Positions 10,656 through 22,649 of a DNA stretch of 64,000 nucleotides are shown here, in pieces. The first letter of the stretch is position 1. The number at the start of each line of letters is the position of its first letter. The notes under the pieces were generated by a model that ran no database searches, was not told the origin of the DNA, and worked only from the letters and a program-made list of their open reading frames with translations. The translations under genes were made by a program, and so were the position numbers. Origin of the DNA: Paratinospora sagittata (Eukaryota; Streptophyta; Magnoliopsida; Ranunculales; Menispermaceae); assembly GCA_035771175.1 (NCBI GenBank), contig JAYMFD010001095.1:85001-149000 (forward strand). Direction: 5' to 3'.

Positions 10656-12931
10656 TGTGACGCCTCGAAAATTATTTCATCTAGCCCATAACCCAATTGC
10701 ATTTTGCCCAAACTCTATGTGTTGCCTTGATATGTTTAGTGTTTGTTTGATGGTTGTTTAATGTTTGTATAGTTGATGCTTGATAATGTATATAAATATG
10801 TGTATCATAAATTGTATATGGGTCATGTTAAATTAAAGTATAATGCATATGTTATTATTTATGCATGGGCCCATTAAACCATGAATTGATAAGGGTTAGG
10901 ATTGATTGAATAAAAAGATAAATGAGAATGAAAATTTGGTGTATTAAATGGATTGAACATTTAAAATACATGGAATCATGAGATTGGTTAAAATACATGT
11001 GGTTGGTATGGGTAGTATGAGACCAACACATGTGAAGGTTGGTGCATGAAAGTGGACAAGTGTCCACTTTCATCTCACTTTCTAGCAGGAAAGGAGAAAT
11101 TGTCTAATTAGAGACTTATTCATCAAAGATACATATCTTTTCGGTCCACCGTTGGATTGGGCTAATATTTTGACAGAAGGTTTGTTTCTTCACATACTTC
11201 AATCTGTACGGTTGATTTTGTGATTACATATTTCTGTTGGTATATTGATACATCTGAACAGAATAGTAAATGAAGAATTGGTAGGGTTGCTTGTATTAGA
11301 CCTAAATTTAGAATATGAACTTAGACCTTTGCAAATAGCTTGCATGTCAACTATGTTGACCTAGTTGCCATTGTTGATGAACCCATGATGCAAAATCAGT
11401 GATATACATGGCTGAACATGGCGACCTAGTGTAAATCGGCAATATGGCCTAAGTATGAAAATTTTCATATTTTAGGGCTTTTGATGCTTTTGGCCTAGAA
11501 TCATTGAATTGATGCAACTTATGTTAAATTAAGCATGATTAGGGTTGATTATGCTACTGATTTGGTGGTTGTGACCATATCATGAGTTAGGCCTACTTGT
11601 GATCAAGTGACCCAATTTGGGCATGTTTATGCCTAAGGAATTGAAAATCAGTATTTTTGATTAATAGAATGGTTTATGAATGAGAACTATGCATTAGAGG
11701 CCTAAATCAAGTGATTTGAGTTGAATGATGGGATTAGATGAGATTTAGGCCTATTGTTTATATGTGGGCTGATTTAGGGTTGATGTGTAATGTCTATGTG
11801 ATTGAGTATAAAAATTGATGTATGGTAGGATATTGATGAATGTTTCAGGATCTTAATTGGGTTGGTTCGGTTTGGTGATCGTGTGTGGTTAAGTACTCTC
11901 GCGAGGCTTGGTTGTGAGTAGACTTCATTTATGATTATATCTTTTATGTCATCATATCACTTATATATGTTGTATGTTGAAAGCATGAATGTGTTCTAAT
12001 GTTTTGAATGATGCATTGATTTGAGAAAACCTTATGACTTTGGTTGGGCTCATCTATCTGGCTAATAGGGGTACTTAACCTTGTCATAGGAGGGTTTTAA
12101 GAAGGAAATGATTGGGGTCAACGGTACGGTGAAATAGACGTGCACTAGTAACCCCAAATAAACATGATTGGGATCAACGGTACGGTGAAATAGACGGGCA
12201 CTAGTAACCCAATGCATGTGGAATGTGGATCCAAATTGATAAGTTTTTACTTGCATCGAACTTATTATAAATGTTTGATATCTATATGTTATGAGCTTTT
12301 AATCATGCTACACATTGACATGCATACATGATATTTATTGATGAGTATTGATAGCATATTTGAATTCTATTCACTGGGCACCGTTGGCTCACCCTCATTT
12401 TTCTCTTTCAGGTCCTTTTGTCCCGAATAAGGGCAAATGAGTAGTTATATCTTGAGGGTCTTGCCTGCGAGAGAATTCAAAGCCTCGATGTGAGTTGCGA
12501 GGCATTTTGATTGAACTGTGTTTTAAATTATGAAGTATTATATTTTGGATTATGTAATTATAATACTTACCACATTGTAGTATGAGTGAGTTGAGACTTG
12601 TTAGATAGACCATGTGGGCATATGACGGTTTTATTTGTACCCACAATTTTGGACTTTATGTGTATGTCAATTTTAATGGACTGTAGGGATTATGATTTTA
12701 TTTATGGTTCATTTTTTATGGATTATCTCTTGTCTTTGATGATTAATACGGTGGGTAGTTTTGTTTAGTACCTTTTGATATTATGTCGTTGTTTGAGATA
12801 AGGCTCGTAGGGTCTCAACCACCTCACGGGAGTTGAGGAGTGGTCGGAGATGCCTACGCCGGGCGTCCCGCACCGGCATTCCGCACTCCATTCCCTGCGG
12901 GGTTGGTGGTCCGGGGCGCGGGGTCGCCACA
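10656..12931 (+). mobile_element. Solo LTR A of a Gypsy-like family, inserted in the L1
   Basis: A 2276-bp sequence starts TGTGACGCCTCGAAAATT and ends GGGGTCGCCACA, giving TG...CA ends. It is flanked by AGCAG at 10651-10655 and 12932-12936, a 5-bp target duplication typical of LTR retrotransposons. No internal retroviral-type coding region is present, so it is a solo LTR left by LTR-LTR recombination. It is near-identical along most of its length to LTR B at 13181 but lacks about 700 bp of it. A tandem duplicate of a unit around GATCAACGGTACGGTGAAAT lies at about 12108-12210. Confidence 0.88.
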
Positions 12932-12936
12932 AGCAG

Positions 12937-13175
12937 ATTGCAGTAATGGCTTGAGATGCATCACTTTTCACGAAATTAATTGGGATTCCATATTCAGCTG
13001 CCAATGCGAGGCCTCCTCGAATAGCTAATAGCTCGGCCACCGCCACAGAGGGACAACCTTCAATCCTCCTAGCCGATGCCGCTAAAACATGCCCCTCGGT
13101 GTCTTTAATTACCGTAGCCACGCGCTTGACCTTGAAGAGACACTGGCATCAACATTGACTTTAATTTGCCCAGGG
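12937..13175 (-). pseudogene. L1 RNase H fragment between the two solo LTRs
   Basis: The minus strand reads PGQIKVNVDAS, then MATVIKDTEGHVLAASARR, PSVAVAELLAIRGGLALAAE and FVKSDASQAITAIC, the typical RNase H-like tail of plant L1 ORF2. It is L1 sequence trapped between two later insertions and not the inside of an LTR element. Confidence 0.9.
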
Positions 13176-13180
13176 GGCGG

Positions 13181-16122
13181 TGTGACGCCCCGAAAATTAT
13201 TTCATCTAGCCCATAACCCAATTGTATTTTGCCCAAACTCTATGTGTTGCCTTGATATGTTTGGTGTTTGTTTGATGATTGTTTAATGTTTGTATAGTTG
13301 ATGCTTGATAATGTATATAAATATATGTATCATAAATTGTATATGAGTCATGTTAAATTAAAGTATAATGCATATGTTATGATTTATGCATGGGCTCATT
13401 AAACCATGAATTGATATGGGTTAGGATTGATTGAATAAAAGGATAAATGAAATTGAAAATTTGGTGTATTAAAGGGATTGAACATTTAAAATACATGTGG
13501 TTGGTATGGGTAGTATGAGACCAACACATGTGAAGGTTGGTGCATGAAAGTGGACAAGTGTCCAATGCCCACTTGTCTTCTTCAAGGAAGTGCTAGAATG
13601 AGTGCAGGGAACCAAGGAGAGAATCAAGGAGAGAATTAAGGAGAGAATCAAGGAGGGAATCAAGAAAGTGCTAGAAAGAGGTGAGTGGAGAGAAAGAAAA
13701 GAAGAGAAAGGAAAGAAGAAGAGAAGGAAGGAGAGAGTTGCAGGAAGAAGATCCCTGCGACGTTTCCATCAAAGAGATGGATCTTTCGAATATACGGTCA
13801 GAGTGAGCTTAAATTTTGTCAGCACGTTCGTAGCTTATGGTTCTTCATTCTGGTTGGTGGAGATCTTGATCAGAGGTTTCGTCTAAGAGATCTAACCTCT
13901 CAAACAAAGCTGGTCGGAAAGTCTGGATTTCTCGCACCGTTTCTCTCAAACAGATAGATCTCCTACATCTACCGTTAGATGGTTATCAAATTTGGATATG
14001 TAGTTTACAACTGATATTTCTACATTCTGAACGGTGGAGATCTTAATTAGAGGCTTTTTCTAAGAGATATAACCTCTGAAAAAAAGCTGGTCGGAATTTC
14101 TGGGTTTCTCGTGCTGTTTCGCTAAAACTTGTAGATCTCATCAATCTACCGTAGGATGGATATAAAATTTAGGTATGTAGTTTATAACCGATATTTCCGT
14201 ATTCTGAACGGTGAAGATGTTTATAAGTTTAGTAGTTTGTGTGATATAGCCATCTGAGTTTGGGTATTTGCAGCAGGAAAGGAGAAACTGTCTGATTAGA
14301 TACTTGTTCATCAAAGATACATATCGTTTCAGTCCACCGTTGGATTGGGCTGATATTTGGACAGAAGGTTTGTTTCTTCACATACTTCAATCTGTACGGT
14401 TGATTTTGTGATTACATATTTCTGTTGGTAGATTGATACATCTGAACAGAATAATACATGTGAAGAATTGGTAGGGTTGTTTGTATTAGACCTATATTTA
14501 GAATATGAACTTAGACCTTTGCAAATAGCTTGCATGTCAACTATGTTGACCTAGTTGCCATTGTTGATGAACCCATGATACAAAATCAGTGATATACATG
14601 GCTGAACATGGTGACTTAGTGTAAATCGACAATATGGCCTAAGTATGGAAAATTTCATATTTTAGGGCTTTTGATGCTTTTGGCCTAGAATCATTGAATT
14701 GATGCAACTTATGTTAAATTAAGCATGATTAGGGTTGATTATGCTACTGATTTGGTGGTTGTGACCATATCATAAGTTAGGCTTACTTGTGATCAAGTGA
14801 CCCAATTTGAGTATGTTTATGCCTAAGGAATTGAAAATCAGTATTTTTGATTAATGGAATGGTTTATGTATGAGAACTATACATTAGAGGCCTAACTCAT
14901 GTGATTTGAGTTGAATGATGGGATTAGATGAGATTTAGGCCTATTGTCTATATGTGAGATGATTTAGGGTTGATGTGTAATGTCTATGTGATTGAGCATA
15001 GAAATTGATGTATGGTAGGATATTGATGAATGTTTCAGGATCTTGATTGGGTTGATTCGGTTTGGAGGTCGTGTGTGGTTAAATACTCTCGCGAGGCTTG
15101 GTTGTGAGTAGACTTCACTTATGATTATATCATTTATGTCATCATATCACTTATATATATTGTATGTTGAAAGCATGAATGTGTTCCAATGTTTTGAATG
15201 ATGCATTGATTTGAAAAAACCTTATGACTTTGGTTGGGCCCATCTATCTGGCTAATAGGGGGACTTGACCTTGTCATAGGAGGGTTTTAAGAAGGAAATG
15301 ATTGGGATCAACGGCACGGTGAAATAGACGTGTACTAGTAACCCAAATAAACATGATTGGGATCAACGGCACGGTGAAATAGACGTGTACTAGTAACCCA
15401 AGGCATGTGGAATGTGGATCCAAATTGATAAGCTTTTACTTGCATCGAACTTATTATATGTGCTTGATATCTATATGTTATGAGCTTTTAATCATGCTAC
15501 ACATTGACATGCATACATGATTTTTATTGATGAGTATTGATAGCATATTTGAATTCTATTCACTGGGCATCGTTGGCTCACCCTCATTTTCCTCTTTCAG
15601 GTCCTTCTGTCCCGAATAAGGGCAAATGAGTAGTTATATCTTGAGGGCCTTGCCTGCAAGAGAATCCAATGCCTCGATGTGAGTTGAAAGGCATTTTGAT
15701 TGAATTGTGTTTTAAATTATGAAGTACTATATTTTGGATTATGTAATTATAATACTTACCACATTGTAGTATGGGTGAGTTGGGACTTGTTAGATAGACT
15801 ATGTGGGCATATGACGGTTTTATTTGTACCCACAATTTTGGACTTTATGAGTATGTCAATTTTAATGGACTGTAGGGATTATGATTATTATTTATGGTTC
15901 ATTTTTTTATGGATTATCTCTTGTCTTGGATGATTAATACGGTGGGTAATTTTGTTTAATACCTTTTGATATCATATCGTTGTTTGGGATAAGGCTTGTA
16001 GGGTCTCAACCACCTCACGGGAGTTGAGGAGTGGTCGGAGATGCCTACGCCGGGCGTCCCGCCCCGGCATTCCGCACGCCATTCCCTGCGGGGTTAGTGG
16101 TCCGGGGTGCGGGGTCGCCACA
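13181..16122 (+). mobile_element. Solo LTR B of the same Gypsy-like family, inserted in the L1
   Basis: A 2942-bp sequence with TGTGACGCCCCGAAAATT at the left and GGGGTCGCCACA at the right, flanked by GGCGG at 13176-13180 and 16123-16127. It is the longer relative of LTR A; the extra part (about 13564-14271) includes a purine-rich run of short imperfect repeats around AAGGAGAGAATC (13613-13680) and the repeated phrase GGTCGGAA with flanking sequence (13910, 14090). As in LTR A, a roughly 57-bp unit containing GATCAACGGCACGGTGAAAT is tandemly doubled (about 15299-15400). Confidence 0.88.
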
Positions 16123-19100
16123 GGCGGGGTCCATTTGCCAGCTCTAGCCATTCTAGTAGTGGGGAGAGAGATTGGCATTTGTTGGTATTCACTAAGGGTA
16201 ATTTCAGCTTTGAAAAGGATATCATCTGCAGAGAGACTTGTTTCACCCACCCTATTTTTGTTCCTGTCATCCCAAAAGACCCAGCAAATTAAGAAGATCT
16301 TCTCAAGCTCTCCACTATTAGTTTCCAGTAAGAGATTCTTCCACATAGCACATCCTAAAAGATGCAAGGAATCGTCTCTGATGTCATTAGCCCTCACAAG
16401 GTCCTACACCTCACAAGCTTTTGGGAACTTGCAATAGCATGGGTAGCAGATTCCATCTCCTCCTCACAAGGCTCACAAGTATCAAAATCAATGATCTTCC
16501 TTTTCCTTAGATTTTCGCCTGTAGGGAGAGCATTGTGAATCATTCGCCAACAGAAGATCCTGACTTTTGGGGGGATTTTAAGCGTCCACATCTTGTCCCA
16601 CATTTGCTTGTTGCAATCCCATTGGGAATTTTCAACCACATTTAAGCTTTTAGTTTGCAGCCAATAGCCACTTCTTACATTGTACTGCCCATTCTTAGAG
16701 TAGTGCTATACAAGTTTGTCGGGGGGGTGACGCACGCTAAGGGGGATTTTCAAGATCTCGTCAATGTCAATGGGAAGAAAATTCTTTTGTAGCTTTCCCA
16801 CATCCCACTCATTTTGCTCATTGATGAAATCAGCAACTTTAGCCAATTGGGAGCTTGGCAGCGGAGATATGAGTTTGAAAGAATTAGGACATGGGATCCA
16901 TATCTCTTGAATGCTTATCTGTGAACCACATCTGACCCTCCACCTAGATCCCTTCTCGAGAAGATCCCTACCCTAAATGATATCTCTCCATATTTTAGAC
17001 GCCCCCTTGGTATTCGAGCATCCCAAAAAGATACGTGAGGGAAGTATTTTCCTTTCAGAACTTGGGCGAGGAGGGAGGTCGGGTTGCTTAGAAGCTGCCA
17101 CCATTGTTTGGTCAAAAGAGCTTTGTTGACATCCTTTAAGACTTTGAACCCCCAAACCACCAACTGACTTGGATCTGCACATGCTCTCCCAACTTTTCCA
17201 GTGGATTTTCCTTCCGTTCAAAAAGTAGCCCCACCAAAAATTTGCCACCATTGAGTTAATTTTTTGATAGAGGCCTTTAAGAATTCTAAAGCAACTAATG
17301 GAGAAGACCGATTGTGCTTGGACAGCAACCTTAATGAGAATTTCCTTCCCCTGGCAGAAAATAGCTTCAAGTTCCAATGCTGTAGAAATTTCCAAATTTT
17401 GTCTTTTATGAAGTGGAACATTTGTGTGGTATTCTTTTGACCTAGGGATGGGAGTCCCAGGTATCTTGAGTGCCTAGCCACTTGTTGAATATCGAGTCTA
17501 TCTTTGAACCAATTCTTCGCTTCTTCGGGAGTGTTTTTGAGCTGAAGAACAACAATGACTTGTTGTAATTGACTTGTTGGCCTGACGCATCTTCAAATGA
17601 TCGCAAAATTGATTGAACCGCATAACTGGAGATAGAATTTGCTCTACACAGAATCAACAAATCGTCAACAAACAAAAGGTGGGATACCCTAGGGCATCCC
17701 CAAGCAAACCTAATACCTTCCAAGATTTGGTTTTCTTTTGTTTTCCTAAGGGCCGCCGAAAGACCCTTGGCACAAATAAGGGACAAAAATGGGGATAGGA
17801 GGTCGCTCTGTCTAAGCCCCTTCTTTGCACGGATCTGTCCATATGTTCTTCCATTCACAACAACGTCTGATGAGACTGTGGAGACACATTGCATGATCAA
17901 GTTGGTCCATTGTGATTCAAAACCTAGTTTAGTCATTATGGCACGAAGAAGGGGACATTCGACCCTTTCATAGGCCTTATTCATGTCCACTTTAATGGCA
18001 ACATACCCATTTCCCCTTCTCCTAAGAGTTTTCATGTACTGGAGGTGTTCAAAGGCAACAATGATATTATCAGAGATTAATTTACCTTTGATGAATGCAC
18101 TTTGGTTTTCAGAGATTATCACATTCATAACTCCTTTCAGTCTATTAGCCAACATTTTAGCCATAACTTTATAAACCACATTACACAGGCTAATAGGTCA
18201 GAAGTCTTTTGGGTTGGAGAGGTCTTTGATTTTTGGTATGAGAACAATGAAAGTTTGATTAAACATAGATATATCACTATGCCCATTTAAACAAAATAAG
18301 CATGCATTACATAAAGAATTTCCCACAATATTCCAATAGTGTTGGTAAAATTAAGCAGTTAAACCATCAGGGCTAGGACTTTTTAGAGGTCCCATTGAAA
18401 AAAGTGCAGATTTTACCTCATTTGGGGAGAACAGTCTAAGCAGTTGTTGGTTCATGTCGAATGAGATTACCGGTCGTACTTCATCAATGGCTTTCTCAAT
18501 CATTGGTACCGAGGGATTGTTGGAGGTGACCAGCTCTTGGAAACATAGAGTTAAAATATCCCCCATCTTCTTATTGTCCGATTCCCAGCAACCATTAGCA
18601 TTCAACATTCTTCTGATCCTATTATTTCTTTCTCTAGCCTTAGCTTTGATATGGAAGAAGGAAGTATTTTTATCTCCATGCAACAACCAATTTGTTTTTA
18701 CCTTTTGATTCCAGTACAGTTCTTCTTTTAACTCAAGTTTCTCCAAATCAGCTTCAAGTCTTCTGATTTTTCTCCATTGTTGGTGATCTTGGGAACCTCC
18801 ATACAACCTGTTCAGGTTTTCTCTAGTTCTCTTGATATTAATAGGGATCTTCCCAAACTTGTGCCTTCCCCATCTTCTCAAATTTTCCATGCATTTGAAG
18901 ACCATTTCAACCATTCCTCTATTCAGTCTGGTATCAGCAGCGCCAGTCCATGAGGAATGAATCACCTCTTCAGCATCTATTTCCCCAGTCCAAAGAGCCT
19001 CATAGTGAGTTCTCCTCCCCTTCCTCCCCGAATGAACCCAACTTACATCATCAATATGTTCCTCAACAACAATGGGGCAGTTGTCTGATTTCATGAACAA

Positions 19101-19748
19101 TTGATGTCTACACACCGAAGAGCTGAATCTCACTTTCCACTGGACAGAACACAAAGCTCTATCAAGACGCTCTCTGACATTGGTAGCCTCCAGTTCTTCT
19201 ATTATTCCAAGTAAGGGACGAGCCCTGGAACCCCATGTCTGTAAGACCACAATCGTTGATTGCTGCCCAGAAATCATCCATCAGTCTGGCTTGCTTCGGA
19301 GAACCACCAATCTTCTCATCATTGGATAGGATCTCGTTAAAGTCCCCCACAACGAGCCATTCCGGGCATGAATGGTCCTTCAGTCTCCTCACTAAGTCCC
19401 AAGTGAGATGTCTCCTCCTCCCATCTGGTTCATTGTAGAGACCGGTGAACCTCCATTTTCCCCCAACCCCATCCTCGATCCAGAAATCCATATGGTTGAA
19501 GGACATAGATCTCAAGGTAAGGGTGATGGGGTCGTTCCACATGCACAAGAGTCTACCCCCAACGTTCAGCCTTGGCCCCACTACGCAATTTGAAAAACCA
19601 AGATCCACCTTAACTTTCTCAGCTCTCGCTTAAGAAACTCTTGCTTCCAAAATGAATACAACACTCGGGGAATTTTGGTGCACCACCGTACGTAAGTCCT
19701 AAAAAGTGCGAGGATTCCCCAGCCCTCGGACGTTCCAGCTCAAAAGAT

Positions 19749-21418
19749 TCATTGATCCTGGCAGGGTCGGCTAACTGACCCCGTCGATCTCTCATAGGTA
19801 TATGTCTGGACTGCTTGCTTAGGCTTCTTCTGGTTCCCATCACTAATCGGTCCTGCATCCTCCTCGCTCCTGGGTCTTTTACCACCTAACTGGCTACCCT
19901 CATTTTCCTTCTTAGGTGCATCTTCAAAAACTTCACTGACCCGAACCACATTGTTTGTGACCAAATGACCTTTTTCCTCAATCTGTTGGTCGCCAGCACA
20001 GGTTGGGGATGGTGTTGCCGAGTTCGTATTCCGTGTGCCTTCTCTTAAATTCCCACTCTGATCACAAGAGCTGGAAAGATGGTGAGGCAATAAAGTTTCC
20101 CCTTTAACCAAAATTTTTTTTTCCTGCACATCAATCTTAGCCCTAGCTCTCCCCTGGATTTCCTTCTCGTCAGCTTCCATGTGACCAAGATTTGGCGAGG
20201 TCGTACTTTCAACATCTTGTTTCTCTTTTTTGTTGATCGCCACCTGTTCAATATTTTGAGTAAGGTTTTGTTTCTTTCTTGGGAACCACGTATCCTGTAT
20301 TTCGATTTTCTCATTGGACCCTACGTGTGTACCCCCATTAATTCCATCCTTCAAGACCTTACTTGTATCAGCTTTGGCTCCACCCAAATCTTCAGCAGAG
20401 GATATTTTGTTTACTAAATCCCTATAGGAGTCCCCATCAGCACTCTCAAAGTAGTTCTCATCCATCACTGTACCAATTGTCGCTCCCCTCTCGATTTCAT
20501 TTCTGCGCTTTTTTGTCATTTCACTCGTCATACAGCTCTCTTGTCTCATGATCACAGTTGCAGTAGTAGACGCCTCTCTGTTTTGGTCGTAGCCCAACAG
20601 TCATCTTCCGTCGGAGAACCCTGCAGCTTCATCCTTTCGCCGGAGTTGTGTAGTTCCTGGCTTGACTTTCCACCAAAGCCTTCATAAACACGAAGCCATC
20701 CGCCATAGTTGGAGCTACGCATTGCTGTTTCATCACTTCCCCCATTGAAGGCCTTACTAAATTTTTGACTGTGATCCATTTTTTCACATATGAAGCAGAA
20801 AATTGGAAGTTTTTCATACTTGAAATCGATCCAAATTGGGTCTTCATCTTTACCAACTCTCAGTCACATGCCTCTCCTCAATGGTTCTGTGATGTTCATG
20901 CGTACCCGAATTCTGAGAGCTTTACCCTAGTAGCAACCGTCATGGCTATCGCCAATATCGACAAACCCACCGATATTGTTTCCTATGGTTCTTCCCACCT
21001 CATTTGTCATATCAAACAAGGGGAGATTATAAACATGGATCCAGAATTTTGTTTCCTCAACTTTCATCTCCAGCGGGCTTTTAGAGCCATCAACCTCTGC
21101 AATCGCAACCAGTGCATTGTTAAAATTCCATGGCTCATTATCAATGACCCTTCTTTTATCAATAGGGTGGCTAAAAGTTACTAAGAACAACTCATTACCA
21201 ACTTCCCTGATCAACATCTTCCTTTGGGGTGACCACACCTTGGTCATCGTACTCTTGAAAGCTTCCTTGTTGAAGCGTTTGGTTGTGAAAACTTTTGCAA
21301 ACAAACACCATTTTGGTTCCCCATCATTCTATTGGTCACCATTTTGAGCATCCACCACCTTCGATTCAATTTCAGTGATTGAAAAAGAATGCCATAACCC
21401 AGTAACCTCCTTTTCCAT
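19749..21418 (-). pseudogene. L1 ORF1 (DUF4283/zinc-knuckle RNA-binding protein), disrupted
   Basis: The ORF begins at the ATG of 21418-21416 (MEKEVTGLWHSFSITEIES). It shows a DUF4283-type region (FTTKRFNKEAFKSTMTKVW, LFLVTFSHPIDKRRVI, EPWNFNNALVAIAEVDG, FWIHVYNLPLFDMTNEVG) and then LPIFCFICEKMDH, a zinc knuckle whose last Cys is lost. A variable Lys/Glu-rich C-terminal part follows and ends CQDQ with a TGA that overlaps the ORF2 ATG by ATGA (19752-19749). I see three in-frame stops (after NGDQ, HDGCY and LRRGM) and one frameshift near 20590, so it is non-functional. In active elements the product coats the L1 RNA and carries it to the nucleus. Confidence 0.88.
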
Positions 21419-21521
21419 CTCAGCCGATTGGTTCAACTGGAAAAAGAGGAGAATAACTCATACAAGATGAGAAGAAAACCACCAGCTAGTAGAAAGCAAG
21501 CTCTCGTACAGAGAGAAAATG

Positions 21522-21536
21522 TTAGGCATCTACTCT
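21522..21536. repeat. Right target-site duplication of the L1 LINE
   Basis: Exact copy of the 15-bp sequence at 10359-10373. The DNA following it (to about 21650) resembles the SINE body at about 45984-46130. Confidence 0.9.
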
Positions 21537-21650
21537 AACTCAAATGAGGTAAGAGTTCAAATATTGTTGTGCCCTTATGGCCCTATTTATTGAGCTTTGG
21601 TGTAAACATTTGTTACTCGTATTAATAGTTAGGACACCTTTGACTTTGAA
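21537..21650 (+). repeat. SINE-related fragment next to the L1
   Basis: Together with the 15-bp target site, this segment shares the order TTAGGCATCTA, CATGAGG/AATGAGG, GGCCCTAT-like and CGTATTAATAGTT with the SINE at 45965. The tRNA-like head (A box) is not recognisable on the left side of the L1, so the copy is 5'-truncated or too decayed. Confidence 0.5.
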
Positions 21651-21914
21651 AAAAAAAAGGCAAAAGTGGCTCGTAAGACAGAGTAATCGGAGAGGAGGAA
21701 GTGCCACCAACCATTCTAACAAACTTTTGATATGCATTTACAATGTTTGGGTGGTTTGGTTATAAAAGATGTCTATATAATAAATAACCCTTATTGATAA
21801 ATTGGTGTTTATCTTTCTATATTCAAAACGTCAAAAGCTTTGAGTTTAATAAGAAAACTCTAAGTTGCAACCTTAAATTTAAAGTATAAACACTGGTAAC
21901 ATATGTATAACATA

Positions 21915-22076
21915 CCGTCAAATGTCGTGGCTCGGGGCGCTTGTTTTGGAAACGAGGTCACGAGTTCAACTTTTCACTAACGTTGACCATTGGAGGCAGA
22001 TCTCCCTCTCAAGCAACGAAGGGCGTAAGGGATTAGTCGAGACTAGATACCATCAGTTATCAAAAAAAAAAAAAAT
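21915..22076 (+). mobile_element. SINE-like element with poly(A) tail
   Basis: A tRNA-like head (GTCGTGGCTCGGGGCGC, then ACGAGTTCAAC resembling a Pol III B box) is followed by a short body and an A run at about 22062-22076. The flanks TCAAATGTC and GCCAAATGCC may be a decayed target duplication. Confidence 0.5.
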
Positions 22077-22579
22077 CGCCAAATGCCTCAAATATGATCT
22101 ATTAGTTCTGTACATGATTAAATTCTTGCAAAATAAATAATAAAAAAAATCTTCATTATTATTCAACTACCTATCCCTCTTAATAGCAATTTTGAAAACC
22201 CCAGTTCATGAGCTGTCAAATGTTATACATGTAACATCTTAAGAGAACAAGAAGAAGCTTGTAAAGAAGATACCAAAAATGTCACTTCTGATGAACCTAA
22301 ATGCAATGAACTGAGTAAACTTGAATTTCACTTAATTCATTGTATTAAAAAAAAAGAAAAATGTTAATCTAATTGTAAATTGTTGCAATTACATGTGCAA
22401 CTACACATGTATATCTATTAGATTATTTATTACATATATTAAGATATGTAAAACATTAATATCTAATGAATATGCAAGTGTAGTTGCAAAAATTACAGTT
22501 AAATTAACATTCTCCTAAAAAAAATCTCTTACACTTTTTTTTTTTTGAGAGGAAATCACTTACTCTCTCAAAGGAATAA

Positions 22580-22584
<5 letters not shown>

Positions 22585-22632
<48 letters not shown>
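22585..22632. repeat. (AT)n microsatellite
   Basis: About 24 uninterrupted AT units. Confidence 0.95.
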
Positions 22633-22635
<3 letters not shown>

Positions 22636-22649
22636 AAAAAAAAATAATG

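Larger units (their letters stand above)
10417..19752 (-). pseudogene. L1 ORF2 polyprotein (endonuclease, reverse transcriptase, RNase H), disrupted
   Basis: ORF2 starts at the ATG of 19752-19750 with MNLLSWNVRGLGNPRTF, the usual start of the APE-type endonuclease that nicks the target, and has in-frame stops soon after. Further endonuclease blocks include LVVGDFNEILSNDEKIGG (about 19330). The reverse transcriptase lies about 18180-17440 with VDMNKAYERVE (motif A Asp), QSDLLSPF in place of QGDPLSP, and FVDD carrying the two catalytic Asp. A zf-RVT region with WTLKIPPKVRIFCWRM lies about 16610-16450. RNase H is in three pieces: upstream of 16123, 13175-12937, and 10650-10417, ending LSFS and a stop. 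Removing the two LTRs joins these pieces in frame (KWTPP to PGQIKVNVDA; AITAIC to SSDYIHTEVG). Confidence 0.9.
10374..21521 (-). mobile_element. Full-length plant L1 LINE, interrupted by two solo LTRs
   Basis: The element runs from a 5' end at 21521 to a poly(A) tail seen as a T run at about 10374-10399, and is bounded by a 15-bp direct repeat. Subtracting the two inserted LTRs and their duplicated target bases leaves about 5.92 kb, a normal full length for plant L1. It holds ORF1 (zinc-knuckle nucleic-acid-binding protein) and ORF2 (endonuclease, reverse transcriptase, zf-RVT, RNase H), both broken by stops and frameshifts, so the element is immobile. The two insertions both lie in the RNase H region. 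Confidence 0.93.

Noticed and set aside
10656..16122. LTR A and LTR B as the two LTRs of a single retrotransposon with a tiny interior
   Set aside because: The sequence between them is L1 RNase H in frame with the surrounding L1, and each copy has its own 5-bp target duplication (AGCAG, GGCGG). They are two separate insertions.
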